A DNA stretch of 64,000 nt. Source: Litoribrevibacter euphylliae (lineage in GTDB: Bacteria > Pseudomonadota > Gammaproteobacteria > Pseudomonadales > Litoribrevibacteraceae). The notes below the pieces were generated by a model. It had not been told where the DNA came from. It made no database searches and was given only the letters and a program-made list of their open reading frames with translations. The DNA lies in contig NZ_JBHRSZ010000002.1 of the NCBI RefSeq assembly GCF_042646085.1, forward strand, positions 1 through 64,000, written 5' to 3'. Below, piece by piece: positions 42,587 through 50,653 of this stretch. Both the position numbers and the translations under genes were made by a program. Positions within the stretch are counted from its first letter, which is position 1, and each line of letters opens with the position of its first letter.

Positions 42587-45500
42587 ACTCCATATCTCTC
42601 TGAATACTGCCATTGTTTCGTATCTTTTAAATTTCGTAGACTAATCGCGCCAAAGGTCATGCAATTTATTAAGCGGTCTTTTTCCTGAGCATCGTTACCT
42701 ATGCGCTGCTCAATCAAAATTGAATAACTGTTGGTTGCCCAGAAAGACACGCTAGATAAAGCCCTCCCTTCTTCCAAATCAAATGCCATATCAAAAAGCG
42801 CCCCCGATGGTTTATGCTCACCGCTGGTATGCCATGCATGAAAAACAGGCTGATCACTCTCATCCTCCAAATTAAGAAAGTAATCCGTTGATGGCATCGA
42901 AACACGAAACCGGGTTTGCCCCTGTAACAGATAGGTATGATGACAAGGCTTCTCCCACCAAATACTGGCACCAAGAGAATCACGCCGATTAATGAGTACT
43001 TCATTCAAACGCTGATGCTCCAAATCCACTAGGCGGTTGTGAATATCCAGCTCTTCGCTTTTATTGATCCGAGGAATTGAGCGAATTGTTTCGTAATGCT
43101 CTGGTAGTAAAACGGCATTGAGATCGTGACTGCTCAGTTTTAATGTTTCTTTCTCAAACCCTGGCCGACAAAATGCAACGTCACCGGGTTTGTTCAGCGC
43201 TCGGTAATTGGTATTCAAAAGAACAAGGTTGGCTTCAGTCGCTGGTATACGTCGATGACGATTAATTCGGCCAGCAAACTGAATAATCGACCGCATGGAG
43301 CTGGGTTCTGCAATTCCCCAGGAGGCATCCCAGTCCCGCCCCACTTCCATCACGCTCGTACCTAACACAATAAAAATATGATGCTGAGCATCAGAATGTT
43401 TCAAAGCCTGATGAATCTCAGAATGCTCCCACAACGCCTCTGGGTTATGACGATCAAAAACTCGATCTAATACATGTTCCATCGAAGAACGGACAATCAA
43501 TGGTTGTTGCCCATGATAAACACATAAGTGAAGCTGATACCCTTTCTTGACTGGTTGCTGAGCAATATACTTTGCTAACGCCACCAACGGGTTAATATTC
43601 GCCATTCGCACCAATCCCAAACTAAGGCTCTTCGTACCCTCGTTATTGCTTTCCTTATGGATATCGTGCAACTGATAAATACAGTCTAAAACCGTATTCC
43701 CCATTGACCGAATAACGTCACTGGCTTCAGTGGTAGTAATCGGAACATTGACCAACTTGGATCGCTGGGTCACTTCCGCTTTTAATAACTCTTGAACACG
43801 GTCATCGATAAACTCTTGATGACAAGACTTGAACGTTTCTGACGATGAAACGTTTGAGCCTGTGCTTTGAAACTCATCAAACCACGCACAACAGACTTGA
43901 TCCGTTTGTTTGCCCCTTGCTTGATTAAAATGCTGACGCCCTTCTCTGTAACTATCAAACAAGGCATGTACAGTATCGGGCGGCAAAGTAGCGGAGGATA
44001 ACAACACTCGCGCACCTAGCATTCCAGCCCAGTTCACCATGCGTGTTAACGCCCAAGTATCTTCAACATCAAAATCATCAGGCTCATCCAGAATCAGATC
44101 AGACGTCAATAAGCGCAACATAGGAGCAATCTGTTTGCCACCGCGCTGAGCCTCAGTAGCCGGCATTAGATGATCTATTGTGCTAACCAAAATTGGCGCG
44201 TTGAGTAATTTCTGTAATTTAGGGCGATTAGCTAACCAAGGCTCTAGCGGGCCATCAGATTGGTAGCCGTTATAGATCACATTTTGGTTAAGCTGCAAGA
44301 TATCCGTTTCTGACTCTGAACCCGTATCAATAGCTTTGTCTTGAACATATTCCGCCTGATTTTCATCATACAATTGCTTAACCGCTTGAGAGCCTATCAA
44401 TACTGCAAGCTCCTCATCAGTCACTCTAAGCCGAGATTTTAACGCCTCGCCTGTTTGTAGAGTTAACGCTCTTAAACCCAGAGCAATACTGAATCGGCAC
44501 CCTGCCTTACGTGATGACAGCCCATACATAATTTTGGCATTAGCCAGCGTTTTGCCCTTGCCAGTAGAAGCCATGTTTACACCAAAGAAACCGTTTTCTT
44601 CAGACTCTTCAGCCAGTGACACAGCTAAATCAGATGCTTTGTTCTGCCACTTAAATGGTTTTGCCTTACTTCGCTCTTCTAAGGCACGTACCTTATTCAG
44701 CGAAGGCAAACTTACTTTCAAGTCTGGCAAGGCATTAACAAACTTGAGTGTATTTCTCTGAACACCAATCAAATGTTCATCTAACTTTTGTTTAAACTGC
44801 CCTGTGTCTCTATCCGTGTTCGCATAGATAGAGTAATTCTTATCCTGATCCTCTGGGTTAGCATCCTGCGAAGAATAATGGTGATCGGCCAACATCAATG
44901 ATAAGCGAGACAAGTGCAAAGTGAACTTGTCATTCAGATAATTAGCATCGGCAGTCAAAATCAAATACCGCAACGTCCTGTCGGAGATCTTTCTGGCCTG
45001 AACACACCAATTTAAGCTTTTAATTGGCGAACGATTGTTAACATCCCACACCTGTTTAAAGTCCGACTTTCTCCAGCCTTCTTTTTCACATTGGGGCGAG
45101 TTCCAGCTCGATTTCAAATACTTAGTAAGATGAAAGTCTGTATGTTTAAACGGAACAGATGATTCTTTCCTAGTATCTTTACGTTGCGGTAATTTATGGT
45201 GAGTCAGAATTAACCATGCAACCGTTTGAGCCATCGGAGGTAATGTTTTAAATGGGCTTGGCTGTGCTTCCTCAGACGAATCCTGAATCAGCTTATTCCA
45301 AATACCCTTTTCATCCGACGGCTGAATCAGACTTAGCTTTTCTAACCAACATCGATCATTCAAACTGTCGCCTTTCTTAGACGACATCACAAAGGCTTCA
45401 AACATCCTCAATGAAACCCACTCATGACGATAAGGTTCTGACACTGGCGTTTTTTGAGTAGCGTCGATCTTCTTCTGGAATAACTTATTTGCCTTTCCAA

Positions 45501-45867
45501 AGTCATGAAACAACGCAGCAATTGAACTAAGTAACCGAATAGCCTCCAAGGTATGCCATTGACTTTCTACTGGGTGAACTTCTTTGTCTGTTGTGTTTAC
45601 AGGCACTCGGCCTACCTCATCAAATTTGTCTCTCTTCCCCACCACCCACAGCAAATCACTTCTCGAACGCGACCGAACCCAATGGCAGCTCACCGCTGTA
45701 CTTTTACTGGCCGTTTTTCTCAATAGTTTCTTAACCGCATCCAAGCCTTCTTGGGTAATCACCGTTTGCCAGGTGTTATCACCAATTCGATCAGCGAAGG
45801 CATCCAATACTCTGCGGGTTTTCTTGAGTGCATTCTTTTCGCATTGAGAAACGAAGATCACCATCAT
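42571..45867 (-). CDS. cas3f: type I-F Cas2-3 fusion nuclease-helicase
   Basis: 1098 aa; degrades target DNA after Csy recognition and works with Cas1 in spacer acquisition. An N-terminal Cas2 domain (residues 1-90, IFVSQCEKNALKKTRRVLDAFADRIG) is fused to the HD nuclease (SSIAALFHDFGKANKLFQKKI) and the SF2 helicase (Walker A ASTGKGKTLANAK, DE-x-D box LILDEPDDFD, motif VI IIQFAGRINRHRR). The fusion is diagnostic of subtype I-F. Cas1 lies 64 bp upstream on the same strand. The 3' end forms a strong hairpin. Confidence 0.96.
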   Translation of the reverse strand: MMVIFVSQCEKNALKKTRRVLDAFADRIGDNTWQTVITQEGLDAVKKLLRKTASKSTAVSCHWVRSRSRSDLLWVVGKRDKFDEVGRVPVNTTDKEVHPVESQWHTLEAIRLLSSIAALFHDFGKANKLFQKKIDATQKTPVSEPYRHEWVSLRMFEAFVMSSKKGDSLNDRCWLEKLSLIQPSDEKGIWNKLIQDSSEEAQPSPFKTLPPMAQTVAWLILTHHKLPQRKDTRKESSVPFKHTDFHLTKYLKSSWNSPQCEKEGWRKSDFKQVWDVNNRSPIKSLNWCVQARKISDRTLRYLILTADANYLNDKFTLHLSRLSLMLADHHYSSQDANPEDQDKNYSIYANTDRDTGQFKQKLDEHLIGVQRNTLKFVNALPDLKVSLPSLNKVRALEERSKAKPFKWQNKASDLAVSLAEESEENGFFGVNMASTGKGKTLANAKIMYGLSSRKAGCRFSIALGLRALTLQTGEALKSRLRVTDEELAVLIGSQAVKQLYDENQAEYVQDKAIDTGSESETDILQLNQNVIYNGYQSDGPLEPWLANRPKLQKLLNAPILVSTIDHLMPATEAQRGGKQIAPMLRLLTSDLILDEPDDFDVEDTWALTRMVNWAGMLGARVLLSSATLPPDTVHALFDSYREGRQHFNQARGKQTDQVCCAWFDEFQSTGSNVSSSETFKSCHQEFIDDRVQELLKAEVTQRSKLVNVPITTTEASDVIRSMGNTVLDCIYQLHDIHKESNNEGTKSLSLGLVRMANINPLVALAKYIAQQPVKKGYQLHLCVYHGQQPLIVRSSMEHVLDRVFDRHNPEALWEHSEIHQALKHSDAQHHIFIVLGTSVMEVGRDWDASWGIAEPSSMRSIIQFAGRINRHRRIPATEANLVLLNTNYRALNKPGDVAFCRPGFEKETLKLSSHDLNAVLLPEHYETIRSIPRINKSEELDIHNRLVDLEHQRLNEVLINRRDSLGASIWWEKPCHHTYLLQGQTRFRVSMPSTDYFLNLEDESDQPVFHAWHTSGEHKPSGALFDMAFDLEEGRALSSVSFWATNSYSILIEQRIGNDAQEKDRLINCMTFGAISLRNLKDTKQWQYSERYGVHQSL

Positions 45868-45931
45868 GGTTTAATTTTCCCTTTTAAATATGGAAAATTC
45901 GCCATAGTTAAACCCAAATACTTACAATTAG

Positions 45932-46894
45932 TCATAACACAACATCCTCTTCTGGCTCGCCCAGCAAAGCCAACTCTTTAACTTGATCGAACATGTATTC
46001 GAGGGATTTATGTTGAGTAAAAGCCAATAAGCATTGCTGCCGGAATTCTTGTTCTGTGGCGTTTTCTTTAGCACAGATGAAGGCCCAAGGCAGAACAATG
46101 GCATCTTTAATCAGATCGGCAATATCGAAGACCAAGGCACCGCGTCGGGTTTTTCCGTGCATAACCGCAAAGCCATGAGGAATACCCAACACCCAGAGTG
46201 TGGTTGCGGCTAAACCGTAAGCTAAGTAATTCCCGTGGTTCAAGAAAACGTTGGCTTTGTCAGTGCTTTCACGCTGACGTTTGAAATCACCAAAGTCGAT
46301 GGTATTAACGATGTATTTATAAAGTGATTTGGTAAGCTCAGCTTCTGTTAGTAGGAGGTCAGCATGTTTCGTGGCAGCCCCCAGGCGATCTTGATAACGA
46401 ATCAACGCGCTTTGGAGATCAGAGTCTTCCAAACAGAAACCTTCGTTTTTCAGGTCACGATCTTTACTCCACACCATTTGTAAGTATTCAATTCGGGCCT
46501 GTTGAATGTGTACTCCTGCCGCAAAGCGTTCTTTTTCATCGAACCAAAAGCTTAACCAGCCTTGCAGATACTGAGTGGGTCGATACTCACTTTGCGGTGT
46601 CATCCATTCAATTTCTGTCGCCATAAGAAGCGGTGTTCCGCCGCCACCACAAAAGCCGACCAATACACCCGCTTGTGCCAGCATTCTCATCGCAGCCTGA
46701 GTAATGGAGGTTCCGGTGCCAAGTAGAATGACCGTGGTATTAGCAATGGGGATGTTGTAATAGAGGTTTTGTTTGGTGGCTTCGGTGAGATACAAAACAC
46801 GGCCATCTTTCTGCATTACCCGACAGTGCTCCAGGTAGTAAAGATTGGCGCGATGGGAATGAAGAATGGCTTTGAGATCAGTCAGCTGATCCAT
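45932..46894 (-). CDS. cas1: type I-F Cas1 integrase
   Basis: 320 aa; inserts new spacers at the leader-end repeat. Family blocks: DLKAILHSHRANLYYLEHCRVM at the start, VILLGTGTSITQAAMRMLAQAGVLVGFCGGGG, the catalytic region ESTDKANVFLNHGNYLAYGLAATTLWVLGIPHGFAVMHG with its Asn/His residues, and DIADLIKDAIVLPWAF with the metal-binding aspartates. First gene of the cas1-cas2-3 unit. No second CRISPR array is visible in the 200 bp upstream. Confidence 0.96.
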   Translation of the reverse strand: MDQLTDLKAILHSHRANLYYLEHCRVMQKDGRVLYLTEATKQNLYYNIPIANTTVILLGTGTSITQAAMRMLAQAGVLVGFCGGGGTPLLMATEIEWMTPQSEYRPTQYLQGWLSFWFDEKERFAAGVHIQQARIEYLQMVWSKDRDLKNEGFCLEDSDLQSALIRYQDRLGAATKHADLLLTEAELTKSLYKYIVNTIDFGDFKRQRESTDKANVFLNHGNYLAYGLAATTLWVLGIPHGFAVMHGKTRRGALVFDIADLIKDAIVLPWAFICAKENATEQEFRQQCLLAFTQHKSLEYMFDQVKELALLGEPEEDVVL

Positions 46895-47095
46895 CAGAAA
46901 ATCCTTTTAGTATTGTTCTTAGAGGCTCACAATTCCGTGTGAACTTAATCAACACTACCATACTCGATTGGCTTGTACATACTACATAGTAACCGACTTA
47001 AATTACTCTGTGCTAAATCAAGACCTGGCTTTTAAAATCTACTTACATGTGTTTTTGTGAGCCTTTAACAGCTTTTTTCTAGGGAAAGGGAAATC

Positions 47096-47383
47096 ATGAG
47101 AAAGGCATCAGCCCTAACGCTATGCATTGTTTCCATAGCGTCAATTCTCGTAACTAAAGCCTATTTAACGTTTATTTTTCAGAAGTTTATATTGTCTGGC
47201 CACAGCATTGGTGTGTACGGCATTTATATGTACCTAGCCGTACTTTTGGTGACTGCGCTGTTGTGGTGGGTATCATTCAGAAATTACAAGAATCGAGTAA
47301 TGGCGATTGTTTATTGGGTTGTTGCATTAGCACTTATGCCCGTTGTTATCTTCCAACCGACTTGGTGGGCGGCTCCCTATTAG
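47096..47383 (+). CDS. small three-span membrane protein
   Basis: 95 aa with three hydrophobic segments (LTLCIVSIASILVTKAYLTF, IYMYLAVLLVTALLWWVSF, VYWVVALALMPVVIF) and a W-rich tail. AGGGAAAGGGAAA precedes the ATG. Family not recognised. It is convergent with the RNase H gene, with only 8 bp between the two frames. Confidence 0.6.
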   Translation: MRKASALTLCIVSIASILVTKAYLTFIFQKFILSGHSIGVYGIYMYLAVLLVTALLWWVSFRNYKNRVMAIVYWVVALALMPVVIFQPTWWAAPY

Positions 47384-47391
47384 GGAATCCC

Positions 47392-48162
47392 CTACCCCGC
47401 CCTCATCTTTAAGATCTCACCAACATCAATTTCATTCTGATACTGCACAAACTCACGCACCTTGGATTCCATCGCCAGAATCGACATGCGGTCAGCCAGT
47501 TCATTGCCTTCAACCCCCACATGGCCGTTTACATGAAGGATTTGAATTTTGTCTTTGAGGGTTAAATAGAGCGCATAGATGGTTTGAATGAGTTCGAGGT
47601 TTTTGATCTCGCCACCGGATTTCTTCCAGCCTTTGGCTTTCCAGCCCGGAGCCCATTGGGTGATGCATTGAATGGAGTATTTGGAATCGCAGAAGATGGC
47701 GACACTGTGTTCTTGTGCTACTTCTTGCTCTGCCATGATCAAGGCTTGATGTAAGGCATTGAGTTCAGCAGTGTTGTTGGTGCCCATGGGGTTGTACAAG
47801 CCATACCACAATTCAGCGATTTGGTTGGCTCGATAGACTGCAATGCCTGACCCTGCCTCACCTGGGTTGGGCTCACAGCCGCCATCGGTAAAGATCTTGG
47901 TATGAGCCGCCACAGCTTCAACTTCTTGGGCAGAATAGGTTTTCACTGAGGATTTATGACTATTTCCAGCGGGTTTCTTTGCGCTGGATGATGACGAAGA
48001 CACAGAAGATCCTCCTTTGTAGGCGGCTTCCGCTTCGCCTTTTGTTTTGAAGGATTTGTATCGGGCGCCAGGAAATTGATCAACCTGCGCTTTGCAGCTG
48101 TTCCAATCAGTGTAAATACCTGGCTTTCGGCCCTTCCAGACCACATAAAACTTGGATGCCAT
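47392..48162 (-). CDS. rnhA: ribonuclease HI with N-terminal viroplasmin/RHBD domain
   Basis: 256 aa; cuts RNA in RNA-DNA hybrids. The N-terminal hybrid-binding domain (KFYVVWKGRKPGIYTDWNSCKAQVDQFPGARYKSF) covers residues 3-50, then a Ser/Lys linker, then the RNase H domain (residues 90-240): first Asp in IFTDGGCEPNPGEAGSG, Glu in NTAELNALHQAL, Asp in IFCDSKYSIQ and the late NELADRMS Asp. The domain architecture resembles eukaryotic RNase H1 and some bacterial forms, longer than the 155-aa housekeeping RnhA. Confidence 0.92.
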   Translation of the reverse strand: MASKFYVVWKGRKPGIYTDWNSCKAQVDQFPGARYKSFKTKGEAEAAYKGGSSVSSSSSSAKKPAGNSHKSSVKTYSAQEVEAVAAHTKIFTDGGCEPNPGEAGSGIAVYRANQIAELWYGLYNPMGTNNTAELNALHQALIMAEQEVAQEHSVAIFCDSKYSIQCITQWAPGWKAKGWKKSGGEIKNLELIQTIYALYLTLKDKIQILHVNGHVGVEGNELADRMSILAMESKVREFVQYQNEIDVGEILKMRAG

Positions 48163-48287
48163 CCAGAGAAACCTCGTTTTGGATTATTAGCGAGTGAAAT
48201 TAGGTTGGGGAGTTATTGAGGCAACGACGATGGTTAACCTTGTCGTTGCCGGGTCGAGCTTCCATTCGAGCTGTTGAAAGCCAACAA

Positions 48288-48782
48288 CTAAAGCTGACTT
48301 AGAAGTTCTTGCTTACTGCTTTCAGTTAAGTTTTTACAGAAGCGGTTAGCAGAACTCACACGGCATTGCTTGAGCAAATCTTCAGAGTAAAGATTATATC
48401 GTGCAATGGTGCCTTTATGATGTTTCAAACACAAAAAACGGTAGCCGCGGTACGTCAGGGCTGAGCCCTGTTCATGCAGTTTCGAGCCGGTTGAGAAACA
48501 GCCTTCCACTGCATAATCACCGGTTTCGTCGATATAGGCTTTGCGTCTCTTTTTGCTGATATCCGTCAATGACGTTTGAACCTTATAGATATGATTAAAC
48601 TCTTCCGTAGACAAGCCTTTTCGCTTGTTCTTTTTGAGTAATTCATTTTCACAAGGCACATTGCTGATATAGAGTTTCCCCTTATCATCTTTACAGCCAT
48701 AAGAAGCCGCCATTGCATTTACTGAAACAAAACTGCCTGCCGCTATTATTATCCCTGCGGTCATCATACGTTTTAACAACAT
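48288..48782 (-). CDS. exported DUF4124-like protein
   Basis: 164 aa with a signal peptide (MMTAGIIIAAGSFVSVNAMA). The mature start YGCKDDKGKLYISNVPCENE resembles the DUF4124 pattern (Y-C-D-G-x-V-x-Y-s-x-x-P-C). The rest has four more cysteines (YAVEGCFSTG, FLCLKH, KQCRVSSANRFCKNL), so disulphides are likely in the periplasm. The function is unknown. Confidence 0.7.
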   Translation of the reverse strand: MLLKRMMTAGIIIAAGSFVSVNAMAASYGCKDDKGKLYISNVPCENELLKKNKRKGLSTEEFNHIYKVQTSLTDISKKRRKAYIDETGDYAVEGCFSTGSKLHEQGSALTYRGYRFLCLKHHKGTIARYNLYSEDLLKQCRVSSANRFCKNLTESSKQELLSQL

Positions 48783-48831
48783 TGACTAGTCCCTTAGTTT
48801 TCTCTTCGTATAATTATCGATTTATTCTGAA

Positions 48832-49086
48832 TTATTTGTTTGGATCATCAAATGCCGATTTCGCTTTTTTATAGTCTACAGCTTGAACGGCTTTTGTTTT
48901 ATCCACTGATTCGTAAGCTTTTTTAGTATCAACTCCGTCTTCAGAAACCGACTCTTGCAATTTCTTTTGATCAACGGATTGAACCGCCTTTTTAGAATCC
49001 ACCGAATCAGATAGTTTACCGAAATCCAACGCGGTAGCGCTCATTGAAACACAAATCAGAGCCACTAATGAAACCATTTTATTCAT
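48832..49086 (-). CDS. small exported repeat protein
   Basis: 84 aa. A signal peptide (MVSLVALICVSMSATA) is followed by a mature chain made almost wholly of a repeated phrase: SVDSKKAVQ, SVDQKKLQE, then GVDTKKAYE, SVDKTKAVQ, AVDYKKAKS. The repeat is Lys/Asp-rich, strongly helical and free of cysteine. Family not recognised; it may be a periplasmic stress or metal-buffer peptide. It is 49 bp upstream of the DUF4124-like gene on the same strand. The 295 bp upstream (49087-49381) hold no feature I can name. Confidence 0.6.
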   Translation of the reverse strand: MNKMVSLVALICVSMSATALDFGKLSDSVDSKKAVQSVDQKKLQESVSEDGVDTKKAYESVDKTKAVQAVDYKKAKSAFDDPNK

Positions 49087-49381
49087 GAGACTTCACCTCT
49101 AATACGCATTCAAACGCAGATAGTGAAAGTAAGTGTAAGCACAGATCACGTGTTCAGCTAGGTAGCTCAGACGGGTAAGCAGGTGCAATCCGACAAAGGG
49201 ACAGATGATCACTCTCGCCAACCAAGTCGAGCGCCCACGCCATTTTTACTCGCGCACAGTCTGGGCTACTCTGTTTCACACTCGGGCTGTTGAACCATGA
49301 ACGTTATCCGATGAAATTTCTATGGAGCGTCTTAATCTATTCAACATCCTCAAAGACTCACAATTCGAATAAGGAACGGCT

Positions 49382-50614
49382 ATGACCGAGTCTGTTTATA
49401 TTTTTGATGCGGTGCGAACTCCTCGCGGAAAAGGCAAGAAAGGTGGCGCACTCTATTCCATGAAACCTGTCTCTTTAATGGCAAGCGTTCTGAATGCACT
49501 CAAAGACAGAAATAATCTGGACACCGATCAAGTAGACGACATCGTACTTGGCTGTGTAACACCGGTTGGCGAGCAAGGAGCCAACATCGCGAAAACAGCG
49601 GCATTAATGGCAGACTGGTCTGAGCGTCCTGCTGGCGTTCAAATCAACCGTTTCTGTGCGTCGGGCTTGGAAGCCGTAAACCTAGCGGCTCAGAAAATCG
49701 CATCCGGTTGGGAAGATCTGGTGGTTGCAGGCGGTGTGGAAGTGATGTCCCGCGTACCTATGGGGTCAGACGGTGGTCCGATGGCGATGGACCCCCAAAC
49801 CAGCTTCGATACCTACTTCGTTCCACAAGGCATAGGTGCCGATACCATTGCCACCATTGAAGGGTTCAGCCGTGAAGACGTCGACGCCTTCGCACTGAAT
49901 TCTCAAAAGAAAGCAGCAGCTGCCTGGGCAGCAGGCGCCTTTGATAAATCCGTTGTGCCGGTGAAAGATCAAAACGGTGTGGTTCTTCTGGAAAAAGACG
50001 AGTTGGTTCGCCCGGATGCGTCATTGGAAGCTTTCGCTAACTTAAAACCGTCTTTCGCAATGATGGGCCAGATGGGCTTTGACTCCACGGCCCTTCGTAA
50101 GTACTCCTTCTTGGAAGAAATCAATCACGTTCATACACCGGGGAATTCATCCGGCATTGTTGATGGTGCAACCGCCATCCTGATGGGCAATGAAGCCAAA
50201 GGGAAAGAACTGGGCTTAACTGCTCGCGGCCGTATCGTCGCAACAGCCGTCACATCGACCGACCCAACCATCATGCTGACTGGCCCTACCCCGGCTACGG
50301 TTAAAGTGCTTGAAAAAGCAGGTATGACAGTAGATCAAATTGATCTGTTTGAAGTGAACGAAGCCTTTGCTTCTGTGGTGATGAAATTCCAAAAAGACTT
50401 GGGCGTACCGGATGAAAAAGTGAACGTAAACGGTGGTTCAATTGCTATGGGTCACCCGCTGGGTGCAACAGGTGCCATCATTCTGGGCACAGTGTTGGAT
50501 GAACTGGAACGTCGTAACCTTCGCTACGGCCTATGCACGCTGTGCGTTGGTGGTGGTATGGGTATCGCAACCATCGTAGAAAATGTTGCCGTTGCAGATA
50601 AATCATCAAATTAA
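49382..50614 (+). CDS. acetyl-CoA C-acyltransferase (thiolase)
   Basis: 410 aa; thiolytic cleavage of 3-ketoacyl-CoA, the last step of beta-oxidation. The acyl-binding cysteine lies in INRFCASGLEAVNLAAQKI near residue 94, the catalytic histidine in AMGHPLGATGA and the second cysteine in LCTLCVGGGMG. The FadB/FadJ-type gene follows 39 bp later, so they form a two-gene operon in thiolase-first order, as in fadIJ. Chain-length preference cannot be read. It links with the FadL/VolA genes and malate synthase as fatty-acid metabolism. Confidence 0.92.
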   Translation: MTESVYIFDAVRTPRGKGKKGGALYSMKPVSLMASVLNALKDRNNLDTDQVDDIVLGCVTPVGEQGANIAKTAALMADWSERPAGVQINRFCASGLEAVNLAAQKIASGWEDLVVAGGVEVMSRVPMGSDGGPMAMDPQTSFDTYFVPQGIGADTIATIEGFSREDVDAFALNSQKKAAAAWAAGAFDKSVVPVKDQNGVVLLEKDELVRPDASLEAFANLKPSFAMMGQMGFDSTALRKYSFLEEINHVHTPGNSSGIVDGATAILMGNEAKGKELGLTARGRIVATAVTSTDPTIMLTGPTPATVKVLEKAGMTVDQIDLFEVNEAFASVVMKFQKDLGVPDEKVNVNGGSIAMGHPLGATGAIILGTVLDELERRNLRYGLCTLCVGGGMGIATIVENVAVADKSSN

Positions 50615-50653
50615 TTGAGTGACGATTAAAGCGCTATTTTGGGAGAAACAATT

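Noticed and set aside
46895..47095. Second CRISPR array expected upstream of cas1, as in many I-F loci
   Set aside because: No repeat or CTGCC/GGCAG stem is present there.
49150..49190. tRNA-like stretch GGTAGCTCAGACGGGTAAGC
   Set aside because: It looks like a tRNA D-arm, but there is no T-arm (GGTTCGAATCC) or acceptor pairing downstream.
49087..49381. Riboswitch before the thiolase gene
   Set aside because: No c-di-GMP, TPP, cobalamin or glycine riboswitch core could be recognised.
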